In this document: positions 1-7,196 of the stretch, one piece after another
How positions within the stretch are numbered: position 1 is the first letter of the stretch
Layout of the letters: each line of letters begins with the position of its first letter
NCBI GenBank assembly: GCA_050299855.1
Contig: JBNKWQ010000027.1
Span: 1 to 64,000 of the forward strand
Direction of reading: 5' to 3'
DNA from: Hahella sp050299855
GTDB taxonomy: Bacteria; Pseudomonadota; Gammaproteobacteria; Pseudomonadales; Oleiphilaceae
DNA length: 64,000 nt
Position numbers and translations under genes: made by a program
Notes under the pieces: model-generated
The model's database searches: none
What the model saw: the letters and a program-made list of their open reading frames with translations, nothing else
Told to the model about the DNA's origin: nothing

Positions 1-84
1 GAGGATACCGTCTTTGCCGGTCAGGTCTTTGCCTTCACGCAATGCTTGCAGTGCGGCTTCCATGTCGAAGGTAGGTGTCGTCAT
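1..84 (-). CDS. IS256-family transposase, N-terminal fragment (runs off the window)
   Basis: Reading the minus strand from an ATG at 84 gives 28 residues, MTTPTFDMEAALQALREGKD followed by LTGKDGIL, before the window ends. From memory this matches the N-terminus of proteobacterial IS256-type (mutator) transposases, in which a GKDGILTPLIKQLTE-like stretch precedes the DDE domain. A purine-rich stretch (AAAAAGAGA) precedes the start. Only the first 28 codons are visible, so whether the element is intact cannot be judged. Its neighbour on the right is a decayed glycosidase gene, which fits insertion into or beside non-essential DNA. The family call rests on a short match. Confidence 0.55.
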   Translation of the reverse strand, partial: MTTPTFDMEAALQALREGKDLTGKDGIL

Positions 85-169
85 AAGTCATCTCTTTTTT
101 GCATAGGATAAAGAAATGACACAGAATTCTGAACACAACCCCTTTTCCTATACTGAGGATGAAGACTCC

Positions 170-770
170 TTAAGCCAACAGCGCCTGTTCAATCTGTTGC
201 ATGTAGTTGCCCGGCATTGCCGGGTAATTCCAGATAAACAGACCGCCAATACCTTTGCTCTTAACCTGATTGAGAAAGTAATCCAGGTTTTCCTGATTCA
301 GTCCGGCAGGGGGGAGTGCCAAAATCACCTGACTGGCCGGGACTCCATTGTCGATAGTGCGGTCAATCAGCCGGGCCGACGTTAGCTTCGACGTTGCTCA
401 TACTCCACATGCTGGAGGCGTAACACATCAGGCAAAAGCGGTTAGCTGTTTAAGACTGAGCGATCGTCTTGACGGCTTGATTAATTTTCGGTCCTGAGCT
501 GGATGCGCTTGGATTGTTGTAATCCCACCCGGCGAGAAACGTATAGCTACATTCCTTGTTGAGGGACTTTAGTTGACTCATCGTTTCAAGCAACATGTTC
601 ACATTCATGCTGCATTCGTCATCAAAGTCCACGCCCGCCCGGTGTCCCTTAACGGTTGTCACCGGCTTTATTTTTACCACTGATGAGGCATCCATAGATG
701 TCTCTCTTTCCTTTCCTTCCCATTTCCTCCCTACCAGGGTAGGGATATCGCTTATTCGGCGCGCAGTCAT
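170..770 (-). pseudogene. Decayed GH18-like glycosidase remnant
   Basis: Minus-strand reading shows three pieces of one protein in sequence. The first contains AGVDFDDECSMN and TFLAGWDYNNP and ends in a TAA at about 451. It continues in the same frame past that stop as MCYASSMWSMSNVEANVG. After a shift near 385 it resumes as ASQVILALPPAGLNQ, then GGLFIWNYPAMPGN, ending in TAA at 170. The GxDFDxE-like stretch, the internal Y-A-S-S-M-W and the C-terminal GGLFIWNY order resemble chitinase/endoglycosidase family GH18 TIM-barrels. The N-terminal part is missing, and the first codons near 770 overlap the neighbouring AraC gene by chance. An in-frame stop plus a frameshift make it non-functional. 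Family assignment is moderate. Confidence 0.5.
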
Positions 771-1552
771 AGACTTTTCCGGTATTCGTCCGGCGTGATG
801 TTCATCAATCGCCGAAACATGACGATAAATGCCGACGCGCTGCTATAGCCCAGATCGTGAGCAATGTTTTCAACAGTTTCACCCGCTTCCAGTAAAGAAA
901 TGGCTTTGACAACCCGCAACCGCTGGCGCCATTCCGCCAGTGACATTCCCAATTCTTTTTGACAGCGCCGCATCAGGGTTCGTTCTGTGGTGTGGGCGGA
1001 CCTGGCCAATTCGGCCAGTGAGCGCGAATCCCCAGGCTGGTGTTGAAGTGCCTGCAACAGAGGGTTTAACAAGGGATCATCCGAGGTGGGCAGATAACTG
1101 CCTGCACAATCCGCCGTTTTAAGTTGATCTACCAACACTTGTAGCAGGCGTGCCTCTTCCACTGACGATTGCGGGGCGGGTGGGCGCTGGCGCAGATATT
1201 CCAGCATTGTCCGAACCAACGGATTGACGGTAAGGGCACAGGTACGCTGTGGCATCCCTGCACAGTATTCCGCCGAGATGTAAATGGAGCAATGCCATAT
1301 CTCATGGCGGTTCAGCCCCTGATGTTCCACATTAGGAGGCAGCCAGAACCCATAGTGAGGCGGCACCAGATAATGCTGGCCGCCCAGTTTGATTTCCGCA
1401 ACGCCACTAAAGGAATACACGAATTCGCCCCAGGCGTGACGATGTTGGGGATATTCGGCCTGCGCGGGTAACTGTGCCGAGCGAAAGACGATTGGCGCCG
1501 GCAGAGACTGGCTGAAGGGTGGTGTGAAGTGGTGCCGAACAGGTGAACTCAT
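767..1552 (-). CDS. AraC-family transcriptional regulator
   Basis: A 261-residue protein of the usual length. The N-terminal half is cupin-like, with HRHAWGEFVYSFSG and a W-L-P-P-N-V-E-H-Q stretch at about residues 40-85. The C-terminal half (about 175-260) is an AraC double helix-turn-helix, with SLAELARSAHTTERTLMRRC as the first helix pair and ENIAHDLGYSSASAFIVMFRR as the second. It is transcribed away from the drug/metabolite transporter gene starting at 1668, with about 115 bp between them. This is a common local-regulator arrangement, so it probably controls that transporter (inference). The ligand is unknown. Confidence 0.88.
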   Translation of the reverse strand: MSSPVRHHFTPPFSQSLPAPIVFRSAQLPAQAEYPQHRHAWGEFVYSFSGVAEIKLGGQHYLVPPHYGFWLPPNVEHQGLNRHEIWHCSIYISAEYCAGMPQRTCALTVNPLVRTMLEYLRQRPPAPQSSVEEARLLQVLVDQLKTADCAGSYLPTSDDPLLNPLLQALQHQPGDSRSLAELARSAHTTERTLMRRCQKELGMSLAEWRQRLRVVKAISLLEAGETVENIAHDLGYSSASAFIVMFRRLMNITPDEYRKSL

Positions 1553-1667
1553 GGCGAAGCCTTTTTGACGGATAGGCGCTATCGGATGTCATATTTTCAC
1601 TATATGTCATAAAGATGCCAACCAGATAATGGCCACTCTACTGGGAATTATTGATTGGGTATGCCGT

Positions 1668-2615
1668 ATGGAGACTCGAAGAACGTTGGATGCACAGGCT
1701 TATGGTCTGATGTTGATGGTCAGTCTGAGCTTTGGGATGCAACAAATTGCCATCAAAGCAGCTGCGGCGGATATTGCACCGATCCTGCAAATTGCCCTGA
1801 GATCCGGCGTCGGCGCGATGTTGGTGGCGGCCTATATGTTGGTTCGTCGGGAATGGTTTCATCATTCTGACGGCTCCTGGCGACCAGGCTTGGTGGTGGG
1901 AGCTTTGTTTGCTCTTGAATACCTCTTTCTGGGAGAAGGTCTGCGTTACACTACGGCTGCTCATGCCGTGGTGTTTCTGTATTCTGCACCGATTTTTGCT
2001 GCACTCGGTTTACACTGGAAGTTGCCGTCCGAGCGTTTGTCCGTGCTGCAATGGGCAGGCATTACACTGGCTTTCGGTGGTATTGCCATCTCCTTTTTTA
2101 GTAAGGGGGATCAAGCGGTCTCCGACAGCTTCGCAGACATATTTCTTGGGGACTTTCTGGCGTTACTCGGCGGTGCCGCCTGGGGCGCGACAACGGTAGT
2201 GATACGGGCGTCAAAACTCGCTGCGCTCCCAGCCAAACAAACGTTGTTCTACCAACTTTCAGGGGCCGTTGTTTTGTTGATTCCATATGCGATTATTACC
2301 GGACAGACCGGCTTTAACCCCACTCCTGTGGCCCTGGCCAGCATCGCATTTCAGTCCCTGATGATATCTTTTCTCGTGATGTTGCTTTGGTTTTGGCTAT
2401 TGACGCAATATCTGGCGTCACGATTGGGGGTACTGTCTTTTATGACGCCCATGATCGGCGTGGTACTGGGCGCCTGGCTACTGAACGAACCTGTTGAATC
2501 TGGTTTTCTGTTTGGCTCACTGCTGGTGCTGGCAGGAATTACCCTGGTCAGTGGTGATCGTTGGTTCAGCCAACTGACCAGGTCAATATCGGGAACGCGC
2601 CGTTCAGCCAATTGA
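1668..2615 (+). CDS. EamA/DMT-family transporter
   Basis: About 315 residues with roughly ten hydrophobic segments in two EamA halves (first half with GMQQIAIKAAAADIAPILQI; second from about residue 170 with LALLGGAAWGATTVVIRASK and VLGAWLLNEPVESGF). This is the architecture of inner-membrane drug/metabolite exporters. I prefer the ATG at 1668 (METRRTLDAQ) over the in-frame ATG at 1629, because relatives start just before a TLD-x-x-A-x-G-L-M-L motif; neither has a clear ribosome-binding site. It is divergent from the AraC regulator, which may control it. Substrate cannot be told from sequence. Confidence 0.85.
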   Translation: METRRTLDAQAYGLMLMVSLSFGMQQIAIKAAAADIAPILQIALRSGVGAMLVAAYMLVRREWFHHSDGSWRPGLVVGALFALEYLFLGEGLRYTTAAHAVVFLYSAPIFAALGLHWKLPSERLSVLQWAGITLAFGGIAISFFSKGDQAVSDSFADIFLGDFLALLGGAAWGATTVVIRASKLAALPAKQTLFYQLSGAVVLLIPYAIITGQTGFNPTPVALASIAFQSLMISFLVMLLWFWLLTQYLASRLGVLSFMTPMIGVVLGAWLLNEPVESGFLFGSLLVLAGITLVSGDRWFSQLTRSISGTRRSAN

Positions 2616-2699
2616 TGCTAGTCGCTGCAGTTGATTAACCAACGTGGATCTGGCCCCAGCTATTTTCTAAAAGCCTCTCCTGATATAACCATGTAGAAG

Positions 2700-3146
2700 C
2701 TATTGGTGAGGTCTACACTTCAAAGTGATAGTGATATCTCCTTCAGGTACGTAGCCCTCATCGGTAGCAACAACAATATTCACAGACTGATTGCTTAATA
2801 ATGAGTTTTTAAATCCGCGCACCAGTTCGTTTTGGATGGTAATCCCATCTATTTCATATTCATCAACCACTCGATAATCCATGAGAGTACTCATGCATAA
2901 ACATTCGGCAAGGCTCTTTGATTGCGAGGCCTTAGCCTGTAATACGATACTGGCGTCAGTCACTAATACACTTTGAGGTGTCAACTGAATACAGGCGCTC
3001 AACTTGTTATCGATATGAAATATCTCCAAAGAGATTTCATCTACCGCCTGGCACGCTCCAACATTCAGCAATAACGTACAGCAAAGCAGTCTCCCAAATA
3101 GATGTGTCGGGCTCTTTCCAAATGGTAAAGGGCTAAGGTATCGCAC
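2700..3146 (-). CDS. DUF2195-like periplasmic immunity protein (Tldi1-like)
   Basis: 148 residues with an N-terminal export signal (LFGRLLCCTLLLNVGAC, a possible lipobox ending at Cys) followed by a small soluble domain with several cysteines (C-I-Q-L, ECLCMS, LKCRPHQ). Its start overlaps the end of the upstream L,D-transpeptidase toxin gene by 14 bp, so the two are translationally coupled. In characterised type VI pairs the Tlde1 L,D-transpeptidase effector is followed by a periplasmic DUF2195 protein that blocks it. Position, size and secretion signal fit that role. The DUF2195 assignment is from overall resemblance and context rather than a decisive motif. Confidence 0.6.
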   Translation of the reverse strand: MRYLSPLPFGKSPTHLFGRLLCCTLLLNVGACQAVDEISLEIFHIDNKLSACIQLTPQSVLVTDASIVLQAKASQSKSLAECLCMSTLMDYRVVDEYEIDGITIQNELVRGFKNSLLSNQSVNIVVATDEGYVPEGDITITLKCRPHQ

Positions 3147-3702
3147 GAGTGCCTCCGTATGTGGAAATGTGGGAGTATTTAATGATCAGTTTAAGTCTAT
3201 TTTTGACTCTTTTGGAGGCATAGCTTTTCAGACGGGTAAAGAATTTCGTTTCTACTTCAATACAGCCGTGTGAAAAACCTTTCGCTGAATCGTGAAGATA
3301 AAAACCTCCTCGATACACAGGTGCACATACAGCCTTTGTCACACTGTCAGCGGGTTCAAATCTAACTCGGTGAACACCCCAGTTTGCGACATAGGGTTCA
3401 CAATCGATGTATGGAGTTTTAGCGGCTGGCCCCCGGGGTATACTTTGAATCTTCCAAGATGGCTTTAAAGCACATGTTTTTGGATCCAGCTTCGCAATAT
3501 CAGGATCCATCCAGAGATTCAGTTTATAGTCGCCTGGGGGAACAGGGCCATATTCTTGAACACAAATATTGGCGGTTGACTGGTAGTCTCCAACACTAGG
3601 GTGACTCATCCCAGAAGTTGCCTTAAAGCTCTCGGCAGGCATACCATCTTCTGGATTTTGCCAATGAAGTAGTTGTCCATCGTATAATAGCTGCTCTGCC
3701 AT
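3133..3702 (-). CDS. Tlde1-like L,D-transpeptidase toxin (type VI effector type)
   Basis: 189 residues, no signal peptide. The C-terminal half carries the L,D-transpeptidase signature: a histidine in GGFYLHDSAKGFSHGCIEV, where S-H-G-C supplies the catalytic cysteine (about residue 150). The N-terminal part (LLYDGQLLHWQN, then a S-x-P-S-x-G-x-Y stretch) resembles Tlde1/DUF2778 proteins, which attack peptidoglycan in the periplasm of rival cells after delivery by a type VI secretion system. Lack of its own export signal fits such delivery. The downstream overlapping gene looks like the matching immunity protein. No VgrG, Hcp or structural type VI gene lies in this window, so it is probably an orphan pair. 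Delivery route is inferred. Confidence 0.72.
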   Translation of the reverse strand: MAEQLLYDGQLLHWQNPEDGMPAESFKATSGMSHPSVGDYQSTANICVQEYGPVPPGDYKLNLWMDPDIAKLDPKTCALKPSWKIQSIPRGPAAKTPYIDCEPYVANWGVHRVRFEPADSVTKAVCAPVYRGGFYLHDSAKGFSHGCIEVETKFFTRLKSYASKRVKNRLKLIIKYSHISTYGGTRAIP

Positions 3703-3933
3703 GGGTGACGTCCCGTTCTATAAGCCCAGAAAATGAATTGTGTAAATCAAGTGATATGATAGTAGCTGTAAGCATTACACTTTTCGATGAGGCTATCGGA
3801 CTATCCCGCATTGGTACGGAATGGCCAGGTTGCTCTTAAACGCTGAACGCTATCGGCAAAGAGTTCGCCAGGATGGCTCTGATGTTCTTCCATATAGCCA
3901 CAGGCACCCATGTTGATACTTCAGAATAATTAT

Positions 3934-4229
3934 CTAAACCCCAATTCTCCCCAACGGCTGAATGGTAATCTCCGGCGTCAAATCCTGGTAGGACAGCACA
4001 GGCAGTTGATGTAACTCACGCTCCAGTAATTTCCGCAGATAGCGGCGTATGTCCATGGAGGTAATCAACACAGGCTTTTGGGTGGATTGATTAACCTCAT
4101 CGCCTGGCCACAGCACCGGTAGGAATTTATGGATGTCCCATTTTGCACCTTCCTGACGATGAAAAAATCCAGTTCCAAACCGTTTTTAATCTGATATCGT
4201 TGAGCGAGAGTTAGCAGTAAGTAGGTCAT
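3934..4229 (-). pseudogene. Remnant of a type III secretion export-gate gene (SctV C-terminus)
   Basis: The minus strand encodes KPVLITSMDIRRYLRKLLER, then ELHQLPVLSYQDLTPEITIQ and PLGRIGV, then stop at 3934. This is the typical C-terminal end of SctV/HrcV/LcrD-family export-gate proteins. The same frame extends upstream through FFHRQEGAKWDIHKFLPVLW to about 4190. A different frame from an ATG at 4229 gives MTYLLLTLAQRYQIKNG, so a frameshift separates the pieces. Only about 90 of the roughly 700 residues of SctV remain, and homology stops close to the 72-bp repeat at 4246. No other type III gene is present. It appears to be debris cut off by an insertion. Confidence 0.5.
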
Positions 4230-4245
4230 GACATTCTCCTTCACT

Positions 4246-4317
4246 AAGCACAGTCATCCTAGCGCAACTGTTTCTTTGTCAGAGAAGGAATTTGTCGCAG
4301 TTAGAATTAGAGTTCAG
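4246..4317 (+). repeat. 72-bp direct repeat, copy 1
   Basis: Starts AAGCACAGTCATCCTAGCGC and ends GTTAGAATTAGAGTTCAG. An almost identical 72-bp copy (about 3 mismatches) lies at 6141-6212 in the same orientation, so the pair brackets the three genes between. The copy contains an AACTG...CAGTT inverted pair and lies 5 bp before the ATG at 4323. It may be a recombination site or the scar of a duplication. Confidence 0.9.
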
Positions 4318-4322
4318 AAGAG

Positions 4323-4745
4323 ATGACATACATATTTAAACTTACAAATCTTATTATTGTGTTAGCTATGGGTGTTCTCTATGTGGAAGGTCTGAAGTTC
4401 TCTATGTCTAAATACATTAGTGTATTTGGAGATGCGTATTCCACGGTTACGAAGATGTCGGCTACTGGAACTGCTACATTCTTTTCTCTAATTGTTATTT
4501 TCGTGGGGAATAAATTCATTACTAGGCAGAATTTCAAATGTCTAGGGCTAGCCTGTGGATTTGTGGCCCTAATATATTTCTATCAAGTTCACCCAAAAGG
4601 AAATTTACTATTAAATATTACAATGAGTTTCTTTTATATTCATAGTACAACTGCATTTTTATTTTTTACTATCTGCCCTGTACTTCTGGAGATGATAGTT
4701 AACAAGAAAATGTTATTGGACGGCCTACAGCCACCACAAATTTAG
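4323..4745 (+). CDS. Small hypothetical membrane protein
   Basis: 140 residues with about four hydrophobic segments (ITNLIIVLAMGVLYVEGL-like start, then FFSLIVIFVGN, LGLACGFVALIYFY and a long stretch ending FLFFTICPVLLEMIV). AT-rich compared with the flanking genes. The start follows the first 72-bp repeat almost directly. I do not recognise the family. It lies 43 bp upstream of a possible pore-toxin gene on the same strand and inside the same repeat-bounded segment, so a link to that pair is possible but unproven. Confidence 0.55.
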   Translation: MTYIFKLTNLIIVLAMGVLYVEGLKFSMSKYISVFGDAYSTVTKMSATGTATFFSLIVIFVGNKFITRQNFKCLGLACGFVALIYFYQVHPKGNLLLNITMSFFYIHSTTAFLFFTICPVLLEMIVNKKMLLDGLQPPQI

Positions 4746-4788
4746 ACGTTATTTCTCATCAAATTTTCAACTAATGGATTAAGCTGAA

Positions 4789-5667
4789 ATGCTTTCAGAT
4801 CAGGGAAAAAAAGAATTAAAGCAAAAGATAAAGTCGAATCAACATGAGGTTTTTGTGGTTTCTGTTGAGGAAATGGATGCTATCGTAAAATCCTCTCCAA
4901 AAGGAAACTTGCCGCACATCAAGAATGCGTGGCAAAAATTAAAAGGGAAAGCAGAAGCCGGAGCGAGCTATTACGCATCGGCGGATGATCTGAGAACGCT
5001 AAGCAAACTCGTCGGCGATCTTGGCGGATTTGCCACCAAGGCCTATGTCAAGACTTATGGTGGAAAGCCGCACATCATTCTAAAGGGACACCCAGGGTTG
5101 CGGCGCGTTCTGACTGGCACTAAATACGGTATAAAAAACCCAAAAGTCATCATTATGGGGCTGGGCAAAGCGGGGGCAATACACGCCGCAAAGGCTGGCG
5201 GCATTCTTTCCGTTGTTCTGCTTTCCGCTTATAGAGTAGCGGACTACTTTTTAACAGATCAGGCCACTTTGAGCCAGCTTATTGGTTCGTTGGCCACTGA
5301 TGTAGTGAAAGTAGGAATTGCTACAGGCGCATCAATAGCTGCGGCATCCGCAGTTGTTGCAATGGGGTTTACCATAGCAATAGGGCCAATCGCAGCGGTC
5401 GTTTTGGTCGGAATTGGAACATCTATGGCTTTGAGTGCCTTGGATGAACACTATGGAATTACAGACCGAGTTATAGCTGGTTTAGATGGCATCGGTAACA
5501 GCATTGAAGGTCGAATAGATCAAGTAAAACAAAACATATATCGAGATATGGGTAAGTTAGCGGACTCAATTTTTGACTATGCAGTTGAATCAGCAAAATT
5601 GGTCTTAATTGATGCGGCTAAGCATACGATAGATAAGTTTCTTACCGGAAGGCCGAGGCTGCAATAA
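4789..5667 (+). CDS. Hypothetical protein with hydrophobic hairpin, candidate membrane toxin
   Basis: 292 residues, no N-terminal signal. Residues 1-125 are soluble and charged (SNQHEVFVVSVEEMDAIVKS; GKPHIILKGHPGLRRVLTGT). Residues about 130-215 form long alanine/glycine/valine-rich hydrophobic stretches (AAKAGGILSVVLLSAYRVAD; GIATGASIAAASAVVAMGFT; IGPIAAVVLVGIGTSMALSA), and the tail is amphipathic helix. Such a buried hydrophobic hairpin without a signal is seen in pore-forming colicin-like or type VI membrane effectors. Its stop overlaps the start of the next gene, a small polytopic membrane protein, by one base, as in toxin/immunity pairs. No named family is recognised; the toxin role is inference. 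Confidence 0.5.
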   Translation: MLSDQGKKELKQKIKSNQHEVFVVSVEEMDAIVKSSPKGNLPHIKNAWQKLKGKAEAGASYYASADDLRTLSKLVGDLGGFATKAYVKTYGGKPHIILKGHPGLRRVLTGTKYGIKNPKVIIMGLGKAGAIHAAKAGGILSVVLLSAYRVADYFLTDQATLSQLIGSLATDVVKVGIATGASIAAASAVVAMGFTIAIGPIAAVVLVGIGTSMALSALDEHYGITDRVIAGLDGIGNSIEGRIDQVKQNIYRDMGKLADSIFDYAVESAKLVLIDAAKHTIDKFLTGRPRLQ

Positions 5668-6140
5668 TGAACGATGAGCAGCACCCATCAATTTTAGTTC
5701 GGCTTTTGAGCATTGGATTTTTTCTGGTATTCGCGCTTGCTGCGTTAGCATGGTTTGCCCTTAGCATGAGTGATCTTATATCTGCCCTTTCAAGTGGTCG
5801 GCCTGTAGTTAGTTTTGACAAGGGCTCTGCATACATGCTTGGTGCTGGCATTGGCGGACTTCTATTTGTCATTGGGGGAGTAATGCAAGGACTATTGCGG
5901 AAAAAATTAACTCCTAGAGCGAAAACTTTGTTTGCGAGAAGTTTAATCTTTAGCTTGATTTTAATGTTCGGATTTCCTCATATAGCTCATTACGTTGTAG
6001 CCAGCTACGCACAGCAGGAAAATTACAAAATCTGTAGCGATGCCACCTATCGGTGGTTTTTATATAGCAAATTCTATTACACAAAAAATAATTTAGTTTG
6101 CAATGAACTAGCCGAACAGAAAGAAATAACAAAAAGCTAA
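5667..6140 (+). CDS. DUF1240-like small membrane protein, candidate immunity partner
   Basis: 157 residues with three clear transmembrane segments (LLSIGFFLVFALAALAWFAL; MLGAGIGGLLFVIGGVMQGL; SLIFSLILMFGFPHIAHYVV) and a cysteine-containing C-terminal domain. The layout resembles DUF1240 membrane proteins of enterobacteria. It overlaps the upstream candidate pore toxin by one base (TAATG) and must be co-translated with it. Its stop codon directly abuts the second 72-bp repeat. Immunity proteins against pore-forming toxins are typically such polytopic membrane proteins, which is the basis for the suggested role. Confidence 0.5.
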   Translation: MNDEQHPSILVRLLSIGFFLVFALAALAWFALSMSDLISALSSGRPVVSFDKGSAYMLGAGIGGLLFVIGGVMQGLLRKKLTPRAKTLFARSLIFSLILMFGFPHIAHYVVASYAQQENYKICSDATYRWFLYSKFYYTKNNLVCNELAEQKEITKS

Positions 6141-6212
6141 AGCACAGTCATCCTAGCGCAACTGTTTCTTTGTCAGAGAAGGAGTTTGTCGCAGTTAGAA
6201 TTGGAATTCAGA
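6141..6212 (+). repeat. 72-bp direct repeat, copy 2
   Basis: Second copy of the repeat at 4246-4317, same orientation, about 3 mismatches. It begins immediately after the stop of the 157-residue membrane protein gene and ends 22 bp before the GNAT start. Position right after a stop codon is where an integron attC site would sit, but the core boxes do not match attC well. Confidence 0.9.
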
Positions 6213-6234
6213 TATCGGTAAGGCATATCCTGTT

Positions 6235-6792
6235 ATGGCAGAGTTAATAGAATTTGAGACCGAGCGGCTGCGTTTACGTCAATGGCAAGAAAGCGATTTC
6301 GAATCGTTCGCTGCTCTGAATGCCGACCCACTGGTTATGGAATACTTTCCCGAACCGCTCAGTAATCAGGCAAGTAATGATATGGCGGATAAAATCCGAT
6401 CACTCATTATGGAGCGTGGTTGGGGGTTTTGGGCGGTAGAGGTCAAGGAAGGGGAGTCTTTCATTGGTTTTTGTGGGCTACACATACCTACTGTAACACT
6501 GCCTTTTTCACCGTGTGTTGAGATAGGTTGGCGGTTATCGTCAGCCCACTGGGGTAAAGGCTATGCATCAGAGGCTGCTTGTGGTGCGCTAAATGTTGCA
6601 TTTAAACAGTTGGAGCTTCCTGAAATTGTCTCCTTTACTACAGTTGGCAATCGGCGCTCGCGTCGCGTCATGGAGCGAATCGGTATGAAGCACAGTTGTG
6701 AGTTTGAGCACCCCGGTTTACCCGAGGGCAGCCTGTTGCGGCCTCATGTACTTTACCGGTTACTTCGAGAGCAGTGGGATGCAACCGCCTAA
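6235..6792 (+). CDS. GNAT-family N-acetyltransferase (RimJ/RimL type)
   Basis: 185 residues. The N-terminus (FETERLRLRQWQESDFESFA) and the middle (VEIGWRLSSAHWGKGYASEA) are characteristic of the Acetyltransf_3 GNAT subgroup; W-G-K-G-Y-A-S-E-A is the acetyl-CoA pyrophosphate loop, and SRRVMERIGMKHSCEFEHPG is the conserved C-terminal part. Members acetylate protein N-termini or small amines; the substrate cannot be told. The gene is alone between the second 72-bp repeat and an attC-like hairpin, consistent with being a mobile gene cassette. Confidence 0.85.
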   Translation: MAELIEFETERLRLRQWQESDFESFAALNADPLVMEYFPEPLSNQASNDMADKIRSLIMERGWGFWAVEVKEGESFIGFCGLHIPTVTLPFSPCVEIGWRLSSAHWGKGYASEAACGALNVAFKQLELPEIVSFTTVGNRRSRRVMERIGMKHSCEFEHPGLPEGSLLRPHVLYRLLREQWDATA

Positions 6793-6861
6793 AAAAATAC
6801 ATTAAATTCGTTCCGGCCCGTTGGACCTCCACCGGACGCCCTAGTCGGGCGCCGGTTATGC
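6781..6861 (+). other. attC-like integron recombination site
   Basis: The end of the GNAT gene (GCAACCGCCTAA) and a point about 70 bp later (GCGCCGGTTATGC) are complementary with small bulges, and between them sits a strong hairpin (CCGGACGCCC loop CGGGCGCCGG). The terminal GTTATGC is close to the GTTRRRY core of attC sites, and the gene's stop codon lies inside the left arm, as is usual for cassettes. No integrase is visible in the window. It could instead be a transcription terminator, although no T-run follows. Confidence 0.38.
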
Positions 6862-6898
6862 AGGAGGTATATTTTTCGCAGGATAGCCTGCATTGAAA

Positions 6899-7196
6899 AT
6901 GAGAAAGAAAATTAGGCCTCCAAGCTACAATTCTCTAAAGAAAGGAAGAAGCCACGAATTTGGCCTTCTTCTTGATGCAGTGTTAAACGAGCCTCATAAA
7001 GTTAAGGATATTGTTATCGATAATCCTGAAGTGCTTTATGAAACATGTTGGGCCGGGGAGAATGTTTTGCATTGGCTTGCAATTGAAAACCATACAGAAG
7101 GAATTGAACTTCTACACATTAATCCATGCTGTTGGGCATGGGCATTCTGAAACCGTCATTCTGTTGCTCGAGCTTGGCGCAAAGCTTTTTCAATGA
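6899..7196 (+). pseudogene. Frameshifted ankyrin-repeat protein remnant
   Basis: The first frame gives MRKKIRPPSYNSLKKGRSHE and continues to GENVLHWLAIENHTEGIELL. After about 7110 the ankyrin pattern continues only in another frame as AVGHGHSETVILLLELGAKL followed by FQ and stop at 7196. G-x-x-x-L-H-W-x-A-x-E-x-x and G-H-S-E-T-V-x-L-L-L-E-x-G-A are ankyrin-repeat signatures, so the two frames are halves of one gene joined by a frameshift. Full-length relatives are longer. The last 41 bases overlap the 3' end of the oppositely oriented phosphopantetheinyl transferase gene. Confidence 0.55.

Noticed and set aside
116..385. Plus-strand open frame of 89 codons beside the transposase start
   Set aside because: It runs antisense over the glycosidase remnant and shows no recognisable protein features; the minus strand explains the sequence better.
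595..798. Plus-strand frame of 67 codons
   Set aside because: Antisense shadow of the glycosidase remnant and of the AraC gene end.
6141..6212. 72-bp repeat as a canonical integron attC site
   Set aside because: GCGCAAC and GTTAGAA deviate from RYYYAAC/GTTRRRY and the outer arms do not pair, so it is kept only as a repeat.
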